DNA from: DSBN01 sp041686355
GTDB lineage: Bacteria > Spirochaetota > Spirochaetia > DSM-16054 > Sediminispirochaetaceae
Length of the DNA stretch: 22,658 nt
Reading direction: 5' to 3'
Assembly (NCBI GenBank): GCA_041686355.1
Contig: JAWLDZ010000035.1
Location: 1-22,658 of the forward strand
Of this stretch, positions 1-6,738 are shown piece by piece (position 1 is the stretch's first letter; the number at the start of each line of letters is the position of its first letter). The notes under the pieces are model-generated. The model saw only the letters and a program-made list of their open reading frames with translations. It was not told where the DNA came from and did no database searches. Both the position numbers and the translations under genes were made by a program.

Positions 1-2
1 TT

Positions 3-98
3 CGACGGGATGTACTGGCCCAAATATATATGGATGTAATCTCCAAAACTCGCCGCCGGCGTGTGAAAACTCGCATCCCCCAAGGTTTGAACCACTAA
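3..98 (+). CDS. 3' end of an unidentified gene (partial, runs off the left edge)
   Basis: The third forward frame is open from the window edge to a TAA at 96-98. It encodes about 31 residues rich in basic and aliphatic amino acids, ending in a run of four arginines and then a short KTRIPQGLNH tail. This composition looks like a genuine C-terminus. The gene would be convergent with the serine acetyltransferase and overlap its stop by four bases. I do not recognise the family. An alternative is a minus-strand reading frame starting ATG at 74-76 and running off the edge, but it has no properly spaced ribosome binding site. The evidence is only open-frame length and residue composition, so confidence is low. 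Confidence 0.4.
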   Translation, partial: RRDVLAQIYMDVISKTRRRRVKTRIPQGLNH

Positions 99-994
99 CT
101 AAAGTTTGCCCGGACAGTAGTACCGGGTTTTACGTCCTCGGTGAGCCATACATTTCCTCCGATAACCGACCCCTTACCAATACGGATACGTCCCAGGAGG
201 GTAGCTCCGGAGTAGATTATCACATCGTCTTCAAGCACCGGGTGACGTTCGATGCCCTTGATCGGTTTACCGTTTTCGTCCAGAGGAAAGCTGCGGGCGC
301 CGAGGGTGACCCCCTGGTACAAACGTACATTTCTTCCGAGAATGGATGTCTCTCCAATAACGACGCCGGTGCCGTGATCGATAAAGCAGCGCTCGCCTAT
401 TTGGGCTCCCGGGTGAATGTCGATGCCGGTGTTAGAGTGCGCAATTTCAGTAATGATGCGGGGGATTAGGGGGACATGCAGACTGTAGAGGACATGGGCG
501 ATCCGGTAGTTTGTCAGGGCCTGCAGACTGGGGTAGGCAAAAATAGTCTCTCCCACGCTCTGGCTGGCCGGGTCGCCCTCGTAGGCGGCCTGTGCGTCAG
601 TGGACAGCAGGTGGCGGATGGCCGGGAGTTGTTCGATCAGCTGCTGAACAGTGTGCTCGGCCTGAATCTGGCAATCTTTGCAGGCGCCACTGGATCGATG
701 CCCGCATTCAAAGCAGTAGCCTCGGCGTACCTGCTCCGAGAGCTGGTGGTATACGTTATCAAGTACCGCTCCTATGTGGTACTTGAGCAGGCGGTCCTTA
801 ATTCCCGAGTCGCCGAAGTAGCCGGGAAAAAGGACGGCCCGCAGCTCTTCGATGATCTCGGTGAGTACTTCCACCGAAGGCATTGGTACCTGATCGAAGC
901 CGTGGTGATAGATGCTGCTTAGCACCTCTCTGGTCGACAGCTGCTTGGCTATGCGTTCGATGAAGGAGTTTTGGTCGGAATCTGAATCTGCCAT
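95..994 (-). CDS. cysE: serine O-acetyltransferase (EpsC/CysE-like) with a four-cysteine insertion
   Basis: Predicted to transfer acetyl from acetyl-CoA to L-serine, giving O-acetylserine for cysteine synthesis in the cytoplasm. The 299-residue protein has a helical N-terminal region (about 1-150) and a C-terminal left-handed beta-helix of hexapeptide repeats (about 185-290). The family's catalytic pair is present: Asp192 in the DIHPGA motif and His207 in IDHGTG, fifteen residues apart as in E. coli CysE (known for the family). An unusual CxxC-x7-CxxC cluster (Cys94, 97, 105, 108) sits in the helical domain and could bind zinc or be redox-active (inference). A GAGG sequence (complement of 1004-1007) lies about ten bases before the ATG. 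It is co-directional with the upstream ROK gene, 77 bases apart, but an unrelated role is likely. No cysK is adjacent. Confidence 0.9.
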   Translation of the reverse strand: MADSDSDQNSFIERIAKQLSTREVLSSIYHHGFDQVPMPSVEVLTEIIEELRAVLFPGYFGDSGIKDRLLKYHIGAVLDNVYHQLSEQVRRGYCFECGHRSSGACKDCQIQAEHTVQQLIEQLPAIRHLLSTDAQAAYEGDPASQSVGETIFAYPSLQALTNYRIAHVLYSLHVPLIPRIITEIAHSNTGIDIHPGAQIGERCFIDHGTGVVIGETSILGRNVRLYQGVTLGARSFPLDENGKPIKGIERHPVLEDDVIIYSGATLLGRIRIGKGSVIGGNVWLTEDVKPGTTVRANFS

Positions 995-1071
995 GTGTTA
1001 TAACCTCAGCTTAAAGAGTAAGTACATGCCCTTTGTGAGTCAAGCACATTGTGGGGGGAGGCAGCGGGGGA

Positions 1072-2316
1072 CTAAGTAGTGGGGGTGCGTGCAGGGGAGA
1101 GCTGGAAGAGGAGCTGGTGGGCGTTCTGCAGTACCAGTACTGCAGCGCCGATGGCACCAGCCTGTTCGCCAAGAGTGCTGGTACTAATATGTACGGCTGA
1201 GAGGGGGTAGGCCATGGCCCGGTAGGGAACCTTTTCCCGCAATGTTGTGGCTAAACGGCGGCTCCGGTTTCCCACCGGTCCGCCGAGTACTATTTTTTCC
1301 GGGTTAAAGAGGTTGATCAGGTTTCCGACTGCAATCGCAAGGTGTTCGGCAGCGGTATCGACTACCTCGCAGGCAAGGGAATCGCCCTCTTCGGCAGCAT
1401 CGATCACATCGTAAGCGGTGAGTCGCTCGGGATGGTGACCGGCTACCGCATATAAGCTGCTCGGTACACCGGATTTTAGCTTTTCCCTTGCTCCAGCGGC
1501 CAGGGCGTGTTCGGATATGAGCTGCTGCAGGCAGCCGTGATTCCCGCAGGGACAAGCCGGCCCTTCGGGAATGATAGTCACATGGCCCAGCTCTCCTGCA
1601 CTGGAGTTGGCGCCGTGGTACAGCTGTCCCTGATGCAGAATTCCCGCGGCAACCCCGGTACCGATGGAAATATAGATGAGGTCCTGACTGCGGTTAACTC
1701 CGCCGCTCCACATCTCCGCCAGGGCGCCTCCTTTACTGCGGTTTACCACATAGGCGGGTAAGCCCAGCTTTTCTTGAATGAGCTTAGCCAGGGGTACTTG
1801 GAACCAGCCGATATCCACAGCGCTTTGGATGGTACCGCTCGAGATATCCACCAAACCTGGACTGCCTATTCCGATAGCCGGCAGAATGGGAGCGCCGGCG
1901 GATTGTGAGATGATTTGTTCTACCAAGGATGCGAGGGTGTTCACTGCCTGCTCTGGGTTGTTTTGGGGAATAGGTGCTCCCAAGGAATGGATGATTGTCC
2001 CGTCCAAATTGGTGGCAACTACTGTCCACTCATTATCCTGCATGTGTGCACCCAGGGCGTACGCTGTGTTGGGGTTGAACTCTAGAATGATGGGCGGTCT
2101 CCCTCCGCTGGAATTGCCCTGGCCGGCTTCGGTGACAAGCCCTATTTCGATTAGTTCGTCCACTAACATGGAAATTGTTGCTCGACTAAGACCGGTAAGC
2201 TTTGCAAGCTGTGCCCGTGAAATCTGTCGATTTTGAACCAGTAGATTGAGTACATGGTTGTTATTGATTTCTTTGAGTAGTTTTGGTTGGCCCGCCGACT
2301 TATGCACTTTGTACAC
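1072..2316 (-). CDS. ROK-family transcriptional regulator (NagC/XylR-like repressor)
   Basis: A 414-residue protein with an N-terminal winged helix-turn-helix (about residues 22-66; ISRAQLAKLTGLSRATIS core) fused to a ROK sugar-binding domain. The ROK zinc site is visible: GELGH with His245, followed by Cys255, Cys257 and Cys262 in CPCGNHGC. In ROK kinases an Asp follows Asn in the NDANAAALAE motif. Here the equivalent segment reads VNRSKGGALAEM (Arg193), so kinase activity is probably lost and the protein is a regulator. The start could be GTG at 2316 or GTG at 2307; the latter is better placed behind an AGGG at 2317-2320 on the complement. It is divergent from the sugar-acid operon, so it most likely controls that operon and itself. 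The inducer is unknown, probably a sugar or sugar acid from the pathway. Confidence 0.9.
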   Translation of the reverse strand: MYKVHKSAGQPKLLKEINNNHVLNLLVQNRQISRAQLAKLTGLSRATISMLVDELIEIGLVTEAGQGNSSGGRPPIILEFNPNTAYALGAHMQDNEWTVVATNLDGTIIHSLGAPIPQNNPEQAVNTLASLVEQIISQSAGAPILPAIGIGSPGLVDISSGTIQSAVDIGWFQVPLAKLIQEKLGLPAYVVNRSKGGALAEMWSGGVNRSQDLIYISIGTGVAAGILHQGQLYHGANSSAGELGHVTIIPEGPACPCGNHGCLQQLISEHALAAGAREKLKSGVPSSLYAVAGHHPERLTAYDVIDAAEEGDSLACEVVDTAAEHLAIAVGNLINLFNPEKIVLGGPVGNRSRRLATTLREKVPYRAMAYPLSAVHISTSTLGEQAGAIGAAVLVLQNAHQLLFQLSPARTPTT

Positions 2317-2347
2317 CCTAAAAAAACAATTTCAAAATTATTATGTA

Positions 2348-2376
2348 ACGATACCATTGAGAAAATTCTTTGTCAA
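2348..2376 (-). promoter_or_regulatory. promoter of the ROK regulator gene
   Basis: On the minus strand a perfect TTGACA -35 box (complement of 2371-2376) is separated by 17 bases from TATCGT (complement of 2348-2353), a 4/6 match to the -10 consensus. This would place the start of transcription near 2341, about 25-34 bases before the GTG start. Seen by eye only. Confidence 0.55.
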
Positions 2377-2397
2377 TAAAATAATCAAAGTCTGGTT

Positions 2398-2412
2398 CAT
2401 AACCAGGTTATG
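2398..2412. promoter_or_regulatory. 15-bp palindrome, candidate operator
   Basis: CATAACC-A-GGTTATG is a perfect inverted repeat around a central A. It overlaps a second inverted pair, TGGTT/AACCA (2393-2405). It lies between the two divergent promoters, about 22 bp upstream of the regulator's -35 box. Position and symmetry suit a dimeric regulator such as the ROK protein, but binding is inferred. Confidence 0.4.
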
Positions 2413-2483
2413 GCCGCTTTATGACCCCTATACTGGAATATATAGCGCTATTTTTGCGAGGATTGAAAAAAACTTAATTAAAT

Positions 2484-2496
2484 ACTTTGACAAAGT
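2484..2496. promoter_or_regulatory. 13-bp palindrome over the operon -35 box, candidate operator
   Basis: ACTTTG-A-CAAAGT is a perfect inverted repeat that contains the TTGACA -35 box of the operon promoter. The 9-mer TTGACAAAG recurs at the regulator's own -35 box on the other strand (2368-2376), and the half-site TCAAAGT recurs at 2385-2391. A protein bound here would block RNA polymerase, which would fit repression by the divergent ROK regulator (inference). Confidence 0.4.
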
Positions 2497-2516
2497 CCTG
2501 GTGTGGGGGTTAAAAT
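2487..2516 (+). promoter_or_regulatory. promoter of the sugar-acid operon
   Basis: A perfect TTGACA (2487-2492) is followed after 18 bases by TAAAAT (2511-2516, 5/6 match to the -10 consensus). Transcription would start near 2523, just upstream of AAGG (2526-2529) and the ATG at 2539. It is the only strong promoter found ahead of the operon. Confidence 0.6.
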
Positions 2517-2538
2517 CTGATATATAAGGTATGGAAAT

Positions 2539-4156
2539 ATGAATTTAGCAGATATCAGAATAGTTTCTCTCTCAATTTACTATTTGCCTGTGAAAACACG
2601 TATTCCGCTCCGTTTCGGGTTTGAATCTATGACTGGTATCGAGTGCCTGCGGGTAAAAGCGGTGGTGGAGAATGGTAAGGGACGGATTGAGACCGGTTGG
2701 GGAGAGGTTCCATTGAGCATGCAGTGGCTTTGGCCTGCCTGTTGTTCCATCCGGGAGCGTCTGTCATATATGAAACAGGCGGTGGCTGCATGTGCCGACC
2801 ATCTGTTGAGTTCCAACTTAGAAGGTCATGCGCTGGATATTGGCTTTCAGGTGATTCGGGAGTTCCTTCCGTACTTGGTGAAAGAGATCGATGCTCAGAG
2901 TACAGCGGACAAGCCTTTTCCGTGGAGTGCCGCTTTGGCGGCCTATTCGGCATTTGATATTGCCCTGCATGATGCATTCGGCAAGGTAAATGGGCGTCCG
3001 GTGCATGCCATCTACGGAAGCGATTTTCTGAGGCATGATTTGTCGTATTATTTGGAAGGCCAGGCAGAATCGCCGCATCGGTTTCGAGATATGTATCCCT
3101 CCGACTTTCTGCGCGCCAGGCCGTTGGATCGGATGCCGGTGTGGCACTTAGTCGGGGGCGAGGATTTTCTGTTTCCCGAGGAGATTCTGGAAACGGCGCC
3201 AGATGACGGGTACCCCCTGCTTCTGCAGGAGTGGATTAAGCGGGATGGAATTACCTGTTTGAAGGTAAAGCTGTTGGGACAGGATTATGAGTGGGATGCA
3301 CAACGGCTGATACAGGTGGGAAAAATCGCCCTGCAGCATAGGGTTGCATGGCTTTCAGTAGATTTTAACTGTACGGTGAGTGATCCCAGATACGTGGTTG
3401 CACTGCTTACAAAACTTATGCACGAATATCCACGTATATTCGGAATGCTTCTGTTTGTCGAGCAGCCCTTCCCAGCGAAAATTGAAATGCTCAGCATGGA
3501 TGTCCATGCCGTTTCAGCGCTAAAGCCGTTGCTGTTGGACGAGGGGGCGGATCATTGGTCGGTATTGCTGCCGGCCCGCAGGCTGGGTTGGAGCGGGGTT
3601 GCATTGAAAACCTGCAAAACCTACACCGCCTCCATTTTAATGGCCAGTCTTGCACAGAGTTATGGGATGCCCTTAATGGTGCAGGATCTGACTAACCCGA
3701 TGCTGGCGGCCCTGTCTCATACCTCTTTTGCGGCCTCTGTGCCGACACTAATGGGCTTTGAATCGAATGCCTCTCAGTTTTATCCGGAGGCCTCCGCCGC
3801 TGAGGCGGTGGTGCATCCTGGGGTGTACCGACGGAGAAACGGAACGGTTTCGACCGGGAGTCTCAGTGGGCACGGTTTTGGATATCGGATTGATGAGATC
3901 GACCGGGTCCTGCCTGAACCGGCGTATACCAAGGATGCCCATTCTATTNNNNNNNNNNNNNNNNNNNNNNNNNNNNNNNNNNNNNNNNNNNNNNNNNNNN
4001 NNNNNNNNNNNNNNNNNNNNNNNNNNNNNNNNNNNNNNNNNNNNNNNNTCGACCGGGAGTCTCAGTGGGCACGGTTTTGGATATCGGATTGATGAGATCG
4101 ACCGGGTCCTGCCTGAACCGGCGTATACCAAGGATGCCCATTCTATTAACGGATAA
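2539..4156 (+). CDS. enolase-superfamily enzyme (mandelate racemase/muconate lactonizing enzyme type), split by an assembly gap
   Basis: The sequence has the full enolase-superfamily active-site layout. There is a capping-domain helix WSAALAAYSAFDIALHDAFGK (about 129-149), the Lys-x-Lys pair (Lys242, Lys244 in LKVKLLG), and metal ligands Asp275 (SVDFNC), Glu308 (FVEQPF) and Asp334/Glu335 (LLDEG). A second-side lysine is Lys357 or Lys360 (VALKTCK). This is the MLE-like arrangement, which supports proton abstraction alpha to a carboxylate: dehydration, epimerisation or cycloisomerisation of an acid. Given the neighbours, a sugar-acid dehydratase or epimerase is likely; the substrate is unknown. 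The gap at 3949-4048 is an artefact. Removing one 99-base copy plus the Ns gives a continuous 472-residue protein ending ...DAHSING at TAA 4154-4156. At 472 residues it is longer than the roughly 350-400 usual in the family, mostly in loops. Confidence 0.8.
3850..4147. repeat. identical 99-base copies flanking the gap (contig overlap)
   Basis: Bases 3850-3948 and 4049-4147 are identical over 99 positions, in direct orientation, separated only by Ns. Each copy encodes the same C-terminal residues of the enolase-family protein. A 99-base overlap is what de Bruijn assemblers leave at contig ends with k=99, so this is best read as one locus present twice in the assembly. Confidence 0.93.
3949..4048. 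other. assembly gap of exactly 100 Ns
   Basis: One hundred Ns, the conventional placeholder for a scaffold gap of unknown size. Because the flanks duplicate each other, the true gap length is probably minus 99 (an overlap), with no missing sequence. Confidence 0.97.
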
Positions 4157-4169
4157 GGAGAGAGTGGCG

Positions 4170-5057
4170 ATGTTTATTACTGGTTTCACTGATGAAGCTT
4201 CCCCATCTATCGAAGGACAGATAGAGATGTGCCGCAGTCTGGGCTGGAACAAAATTGATTTGCGGGCTATTGACGGGGTAAATATCACCAAGATTCCAGA
4301 GCATGGCTTTGAGGATGTATATGAAAAACTATCTACGGCCGGCATTCAGGTGGTGAGTTTTGGCAGTGAAATCGCAAATTGGGGCCGAAGAATTGATGAT
4401 CCCCTGGAGTGGGATATTGAGGAGATAGAACGGGCGATACCGCGAATGCAGCGGATGGGTGTAGAGATGATCCGCATTATGAGCTATCGGGCTCCGAATG
4501 GGCCGGTCGGTGGTGATCCTGATTTAGAGAGAGAGATAGTACGGCGGCTTAAAGAAATTGTGCGGCGAGCCGAGGACGGAGGGGTGACCTGTGTGCATGA
4601 AAACTGTGAGACCTGGGGTGGGCAGAGTCCGGAGCACAGCCTTTACCTGCTTGAACAGATCGATTCACCGGCCTTCCGACTGGTGTTTGATACGGGAAAC
4701 CCCTTTGCTACCTATGATTATCGCGGACAGCCGCCCTATACCTACCAGGATAGTCTCGGTTTTTACCAGCAGGTGAAGGAAGCGGTCCGGTACGTGCATA
4801 TCAAGGATGGCCGGGTTCTCAATGGAAAGGTGCAGTACTCCTTTCCCGGCGAAGGTGATGGCCAGGTGCCGCAGCTGCTTGCAGAACTGCGTAAGGACGG
4901 ATACAACTCCGGCGTTTCTATCGAGCCCCATGTGGCGGTGGTGTTCCATGACCCCACGGTGACAGCCGATGCGGAGTACCGCTGGAAAACTTTTTATACG
5001 TATGCACAGCGGACTAAAGAGCTATTAAGAGAGGCGGGGTATGCCTCGCTCTCTTGA
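4170..5057 (+). CDS. sugar phosphate isomerase/epimerase-like TIM-barrel protein (first copy)
   Basis: A 295-residue cytoplasmic protein of the xylose isomerase-like TIM-barrel (AP endonuclease 2) superfamily. The four metal ligands typical of the family are visible at strand ends: Glu144 (VHENC), Asp174 (VFDTGN), His210 (YVHIKD) and Glu252 (VSIEPH). I chose ATG 4170 because AAGGAG (4155-4160) precedes it at good spacing and overlaps the stop of the preceding gene. An upstream in-frame GTG would start inside the duplicated assembly segment. Family members isomerise or epimerise keto-sugars; some act with Gfo/Idh/MocA oxidoreductases on 3-keto-glycosides. The substrate is unknown. Confidence 0.85.
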   Translation: MFITGFTDEASPSIEGQIEMCRSLGWNKIDLRAIDGVNITKIPEHGFEDVYEKLSTAGIQVVSFGSEIANWGRRIDDPLEWDIEEIERAIPRMQRMGVEMIRIMSYRAPNGPVGGDPDLEREIVRRLKEIVRRAEDGGVTCVHENCETWGGQSPEHSLYLLEQIDSPAFRLVFDTGNPFATYDYRGQPPYTYQDSLGFYQQVKEAVRYVHIKDGRVLNGKVQYSFPGEGDGQVPQLLAELRKDGYNSGVSIEPHVAVVFHDPTVTADAEYRWKTFYTYAQRTKELLREAGYASLS

Positions 5058-5087
5058 AATATAATTCTAGAAAAGGAGGGTAAGCAT

Positions 5088-6116
5088 ATGAAGAGACTGC
5101 TTACTGTAATGGTGCTGCTGTTGGTAGCGGCAGGATTTCTGTGGGCCGGCGGCCAGCAAGAGGCGGAAGAGGGTGGCTATGAATGGCAGCCTAACAAACC
5201 GATCAATCTCATCGTTCCGTGGGGAGCCGGTGGCTCCACCGACCGCTCAGCCCGTGTAACGGCGGATATCGTAGCGGATGAACTTGGAGTTGAGGTTGTA
5301 GTAGTGAACCAGGCCGGCGCCTCTGGTTCCGTCGGAACCAAGGGTGCCCTCGATGCACAGCGGGACGGATATACCTGGACGGCCGGTGCGGTGAAAGATT
5401 TGGGAGTGTATAAACTTCAGGGTCTTCTGGATACCACATTGGATGATTGGCATCTGTATCTGAACGTCGCTATGCCGGCGGTAGTGTCGGTACATCCTGA
5501 TACTCCGTATGAGGACTTTGGTGAGCTTTTAGATGCATTTGAGAACAGCGACGAAAGAATCAAAGTGGCAACTGCAGGTGTAAATAGTGCAGGACACACG
5601 GCCATCGAGATGATAAAGAGCTATACCGGAATTAACTACAACCATGTGACCTACGATGGAGGTAATCCGGCGGTGGTAGCGACAGTCGGCGGCGAAACTG
5701 ATGTGGTTCCGCAGTTGTCGGTTGAACAAGTGGATATGATCAAAGCCGGTAAACTGCGCCCCTTGGCAGTCCTGGCCGATGCACCCCTTGAAATAGCCGG
5801 ATATGACGAAACTGTTCCGTCCATTAAAGAGTGGATACCCGACTTCAAGACCGCACCGATTTATTTCGGCATATTTGTACCGAAGGGCGTACCCGCCGAA
5901 GTAACTAACACCCTTAATACTATTTGGGAAGAGGTAGTGATGGAATCCGATAAACTGCGTGAATGGGCCGCAAACAATGCGGTTGTGTTTGATCCAGCCT
6001 ACGGTGATACGGCAGTGGATAAATCATTCCCGATGGTGCAAATTGATGCATGGCTGAAGCATGATTCCGGCGATACGGTTATGAGCCCGGAAGAACTTGG
6101 TATACCTAAACCGTAA
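5088..6116 (+). CDS. tctC: tripartite tricarboxylate transporter substrate-binding protein (TctC/Bug family)
   Basis: Periplasmic solute receptor that captures an organic acid and delivers it to TctAB. The 342-residue protein starts with a signal peptide (about 1-20) ending in LWA before GGQQEAEE. There is no lipobox cysteine, so signal peptidase I cleavage is expected. Family motifs follow: VPWGAGGSTDRSAR (about 43-56) and VVVNQAGASGSVGTKGALDA (about 71-90), the loops that clamp carboxylates in Bug proteins. The rest aligns in character with two-lobed receptors of about 320 residues. AAGGAGGG (5073-5080) precedes the ATG. It is followed by an intrinsic terminator, so it is probably made in excess over the membrane subunits. 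The ligand is unknown; the operon suggests a sugar acid or acidic oligosaccharide. Confidence 0.9.
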   Translation: MKRLLTVMVLLLVAAGFLWAGGQQEAEEGGYEWQPNKPINLIVPWGAGGSTDRSARVTADIVADELGVEVVVVNQAGASGSVGTKGALDAQRDGYTWTAGAVKDLGVYKLQGLLDTTLDDWHLYLNVAMPAVVSVHPDTPYEDFGELLDAFENSDERIKVATAGVNSAGHTAIEMIKSYTGINYNHVTYDGGNPAVVATVGGETDVVPQLSVEQVDMIKAGKLRPLAVLADAPLEIAGYDETVPSIKEWIPDFKTAPIYFGIFVPKGVPAEVTNTLNTIWEEVVMESDKLREWAANNAVVFDPAYGDTAVDKSFPMVQIDAWLKHDSGDTVMSPEELGIPKP

Positions 6117-6135
6117 ACTTAAATTTTGCTACTGA

Positions 6136-6173
6136 TGCAGCGGCAGGCCCATAAGCTGCCGCTGCAGTTTTTT
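6136..6173 (+). terminator. intrinsic terminator/attenuator between tctC and tctB
   Basis: GCAGCGGCAG (6137-6146) pairs perfectly with CTGCCGCTGC (6156-6165) around a 9-base loop. One more A-T pair closes the base, and GTTTTTT follows directly. The next gene starts at 6207 in the same direction with no obvious promoter, so partial read-through is expected. Confidence 0.85.
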
Positions 6174-6206
6174 ACGGTGTATGCAGCTTGCATGAGGAGT
6201 AAAAAT

Positions 6207-6722
6207 ATGAATGAAAAAGATATGCCGAAAGCAGATTTTATTAGTTCACTAGTATTGCTGGGCTTTTCTCTGTCTGTGGTGGTGATGTCGATTAATATGC
6301 CGCGCCTGGAAAACCGGGAGGTGAATCCTCTGTCGGTACCGGGGATCGTACCCGGCTTTTTAGGGGTGGTAATAGGGATATTTGCGCTGATTATGTTGGT
6401 ACGATCAATTCGTCAGAGGGGATACATATTGGAGATCAACGCGGAGAAAACCCGCGCCTTTTTTATAAAGGATTCTATCCTGAGGGCCATCGGTACCATT
6501 GCGCTTACCCTGGTGTACGCCTGGGGTTTGGTTGGACGCTTGCCCTATCTGCTGGCCACATTTCTGTTTGTATTTGCTTTTATTGGCATTTTTGAATATG
6601 AGAAAAATGATCCCCCGAAAAGAAAGAAGAAAAAGCTGTTGATTGCTGCGCTTATGGCTATTATATCTTCAGCTATAGTTACTGCGGTATTCCGCTACCT
6701 GTTTTTGGTGAGTTTGCCTTAA
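6207..6722 (+). CDS. tctB: tripartite tricarboxylate transporter small membrane subunit (TctB family)
   Basis: A 171-residue inner-membrane protein that pairs with TctA to form the transporter. Four hydrophobic segments are visible: about 9-27 (SSLVLLGFSLSVVVMSIN), 50-66 (PGFLGVVIGIFALIMLV), a double stretch about 92-126 including TIALTLVYAWGLVG and YLLATFLFVFAFIGIF, and 143-169 near the C-terminus. This matches the TctB layout. I chose ATG 6207, with AGGAG at 6195-6199. Upstream in-frame starts near 6126 would place translation across the terminator hairpin. The stop overlaps the ribosome binding site of tctA, suggesting translational coupling. Confidence 0.85.
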   Translation: MNEKDMPKADFISSLVLLGFSLSVVVMSINMPRLENREVNPLSVPGIVPGFLGVVIGIFALIMLVRSIRQRGYILEINAEKTRAFFIKDSILRAIGTIALTLVYAWGLVGRLPYLLATFLFVFAFIGIFEYEKNDPPKRKKKKLLIAALMAIISSAIVTAVFRYLFLVSLP

Positions 6723-6738
6723 AGGAGGCTGTTGTAGT

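Noticed and set aside
60..100. tRNA-like T-arm (GGTTTGAACC)
   Set aside because: Stem and loop lengths do not fit a T-arm, and no acceptor, D or anticodon arms can be drawn around it.
476..922. 148-codon plus-strand reading frame within the serine acetyltransferase gene
   Set aside because: It is antisense to a clear conserved gene, has no ribosome binding site and shows no recognisable motifs.
3850..4147. Tandem 99-base repeat as a biological element
   Set aside because: The copies are identical, flank exactly 100 Ns and restore one gene when merged. This is the signature of an unmerged contig overlap.
4065..4169. An upstream GTG start for the first TIM-barrel epimerase
   Set aside because: It would begin inside the duplicated assembly segment and overlap the enolase-family coding sequence. 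ATG 4170 has a proper ribosome binding site.
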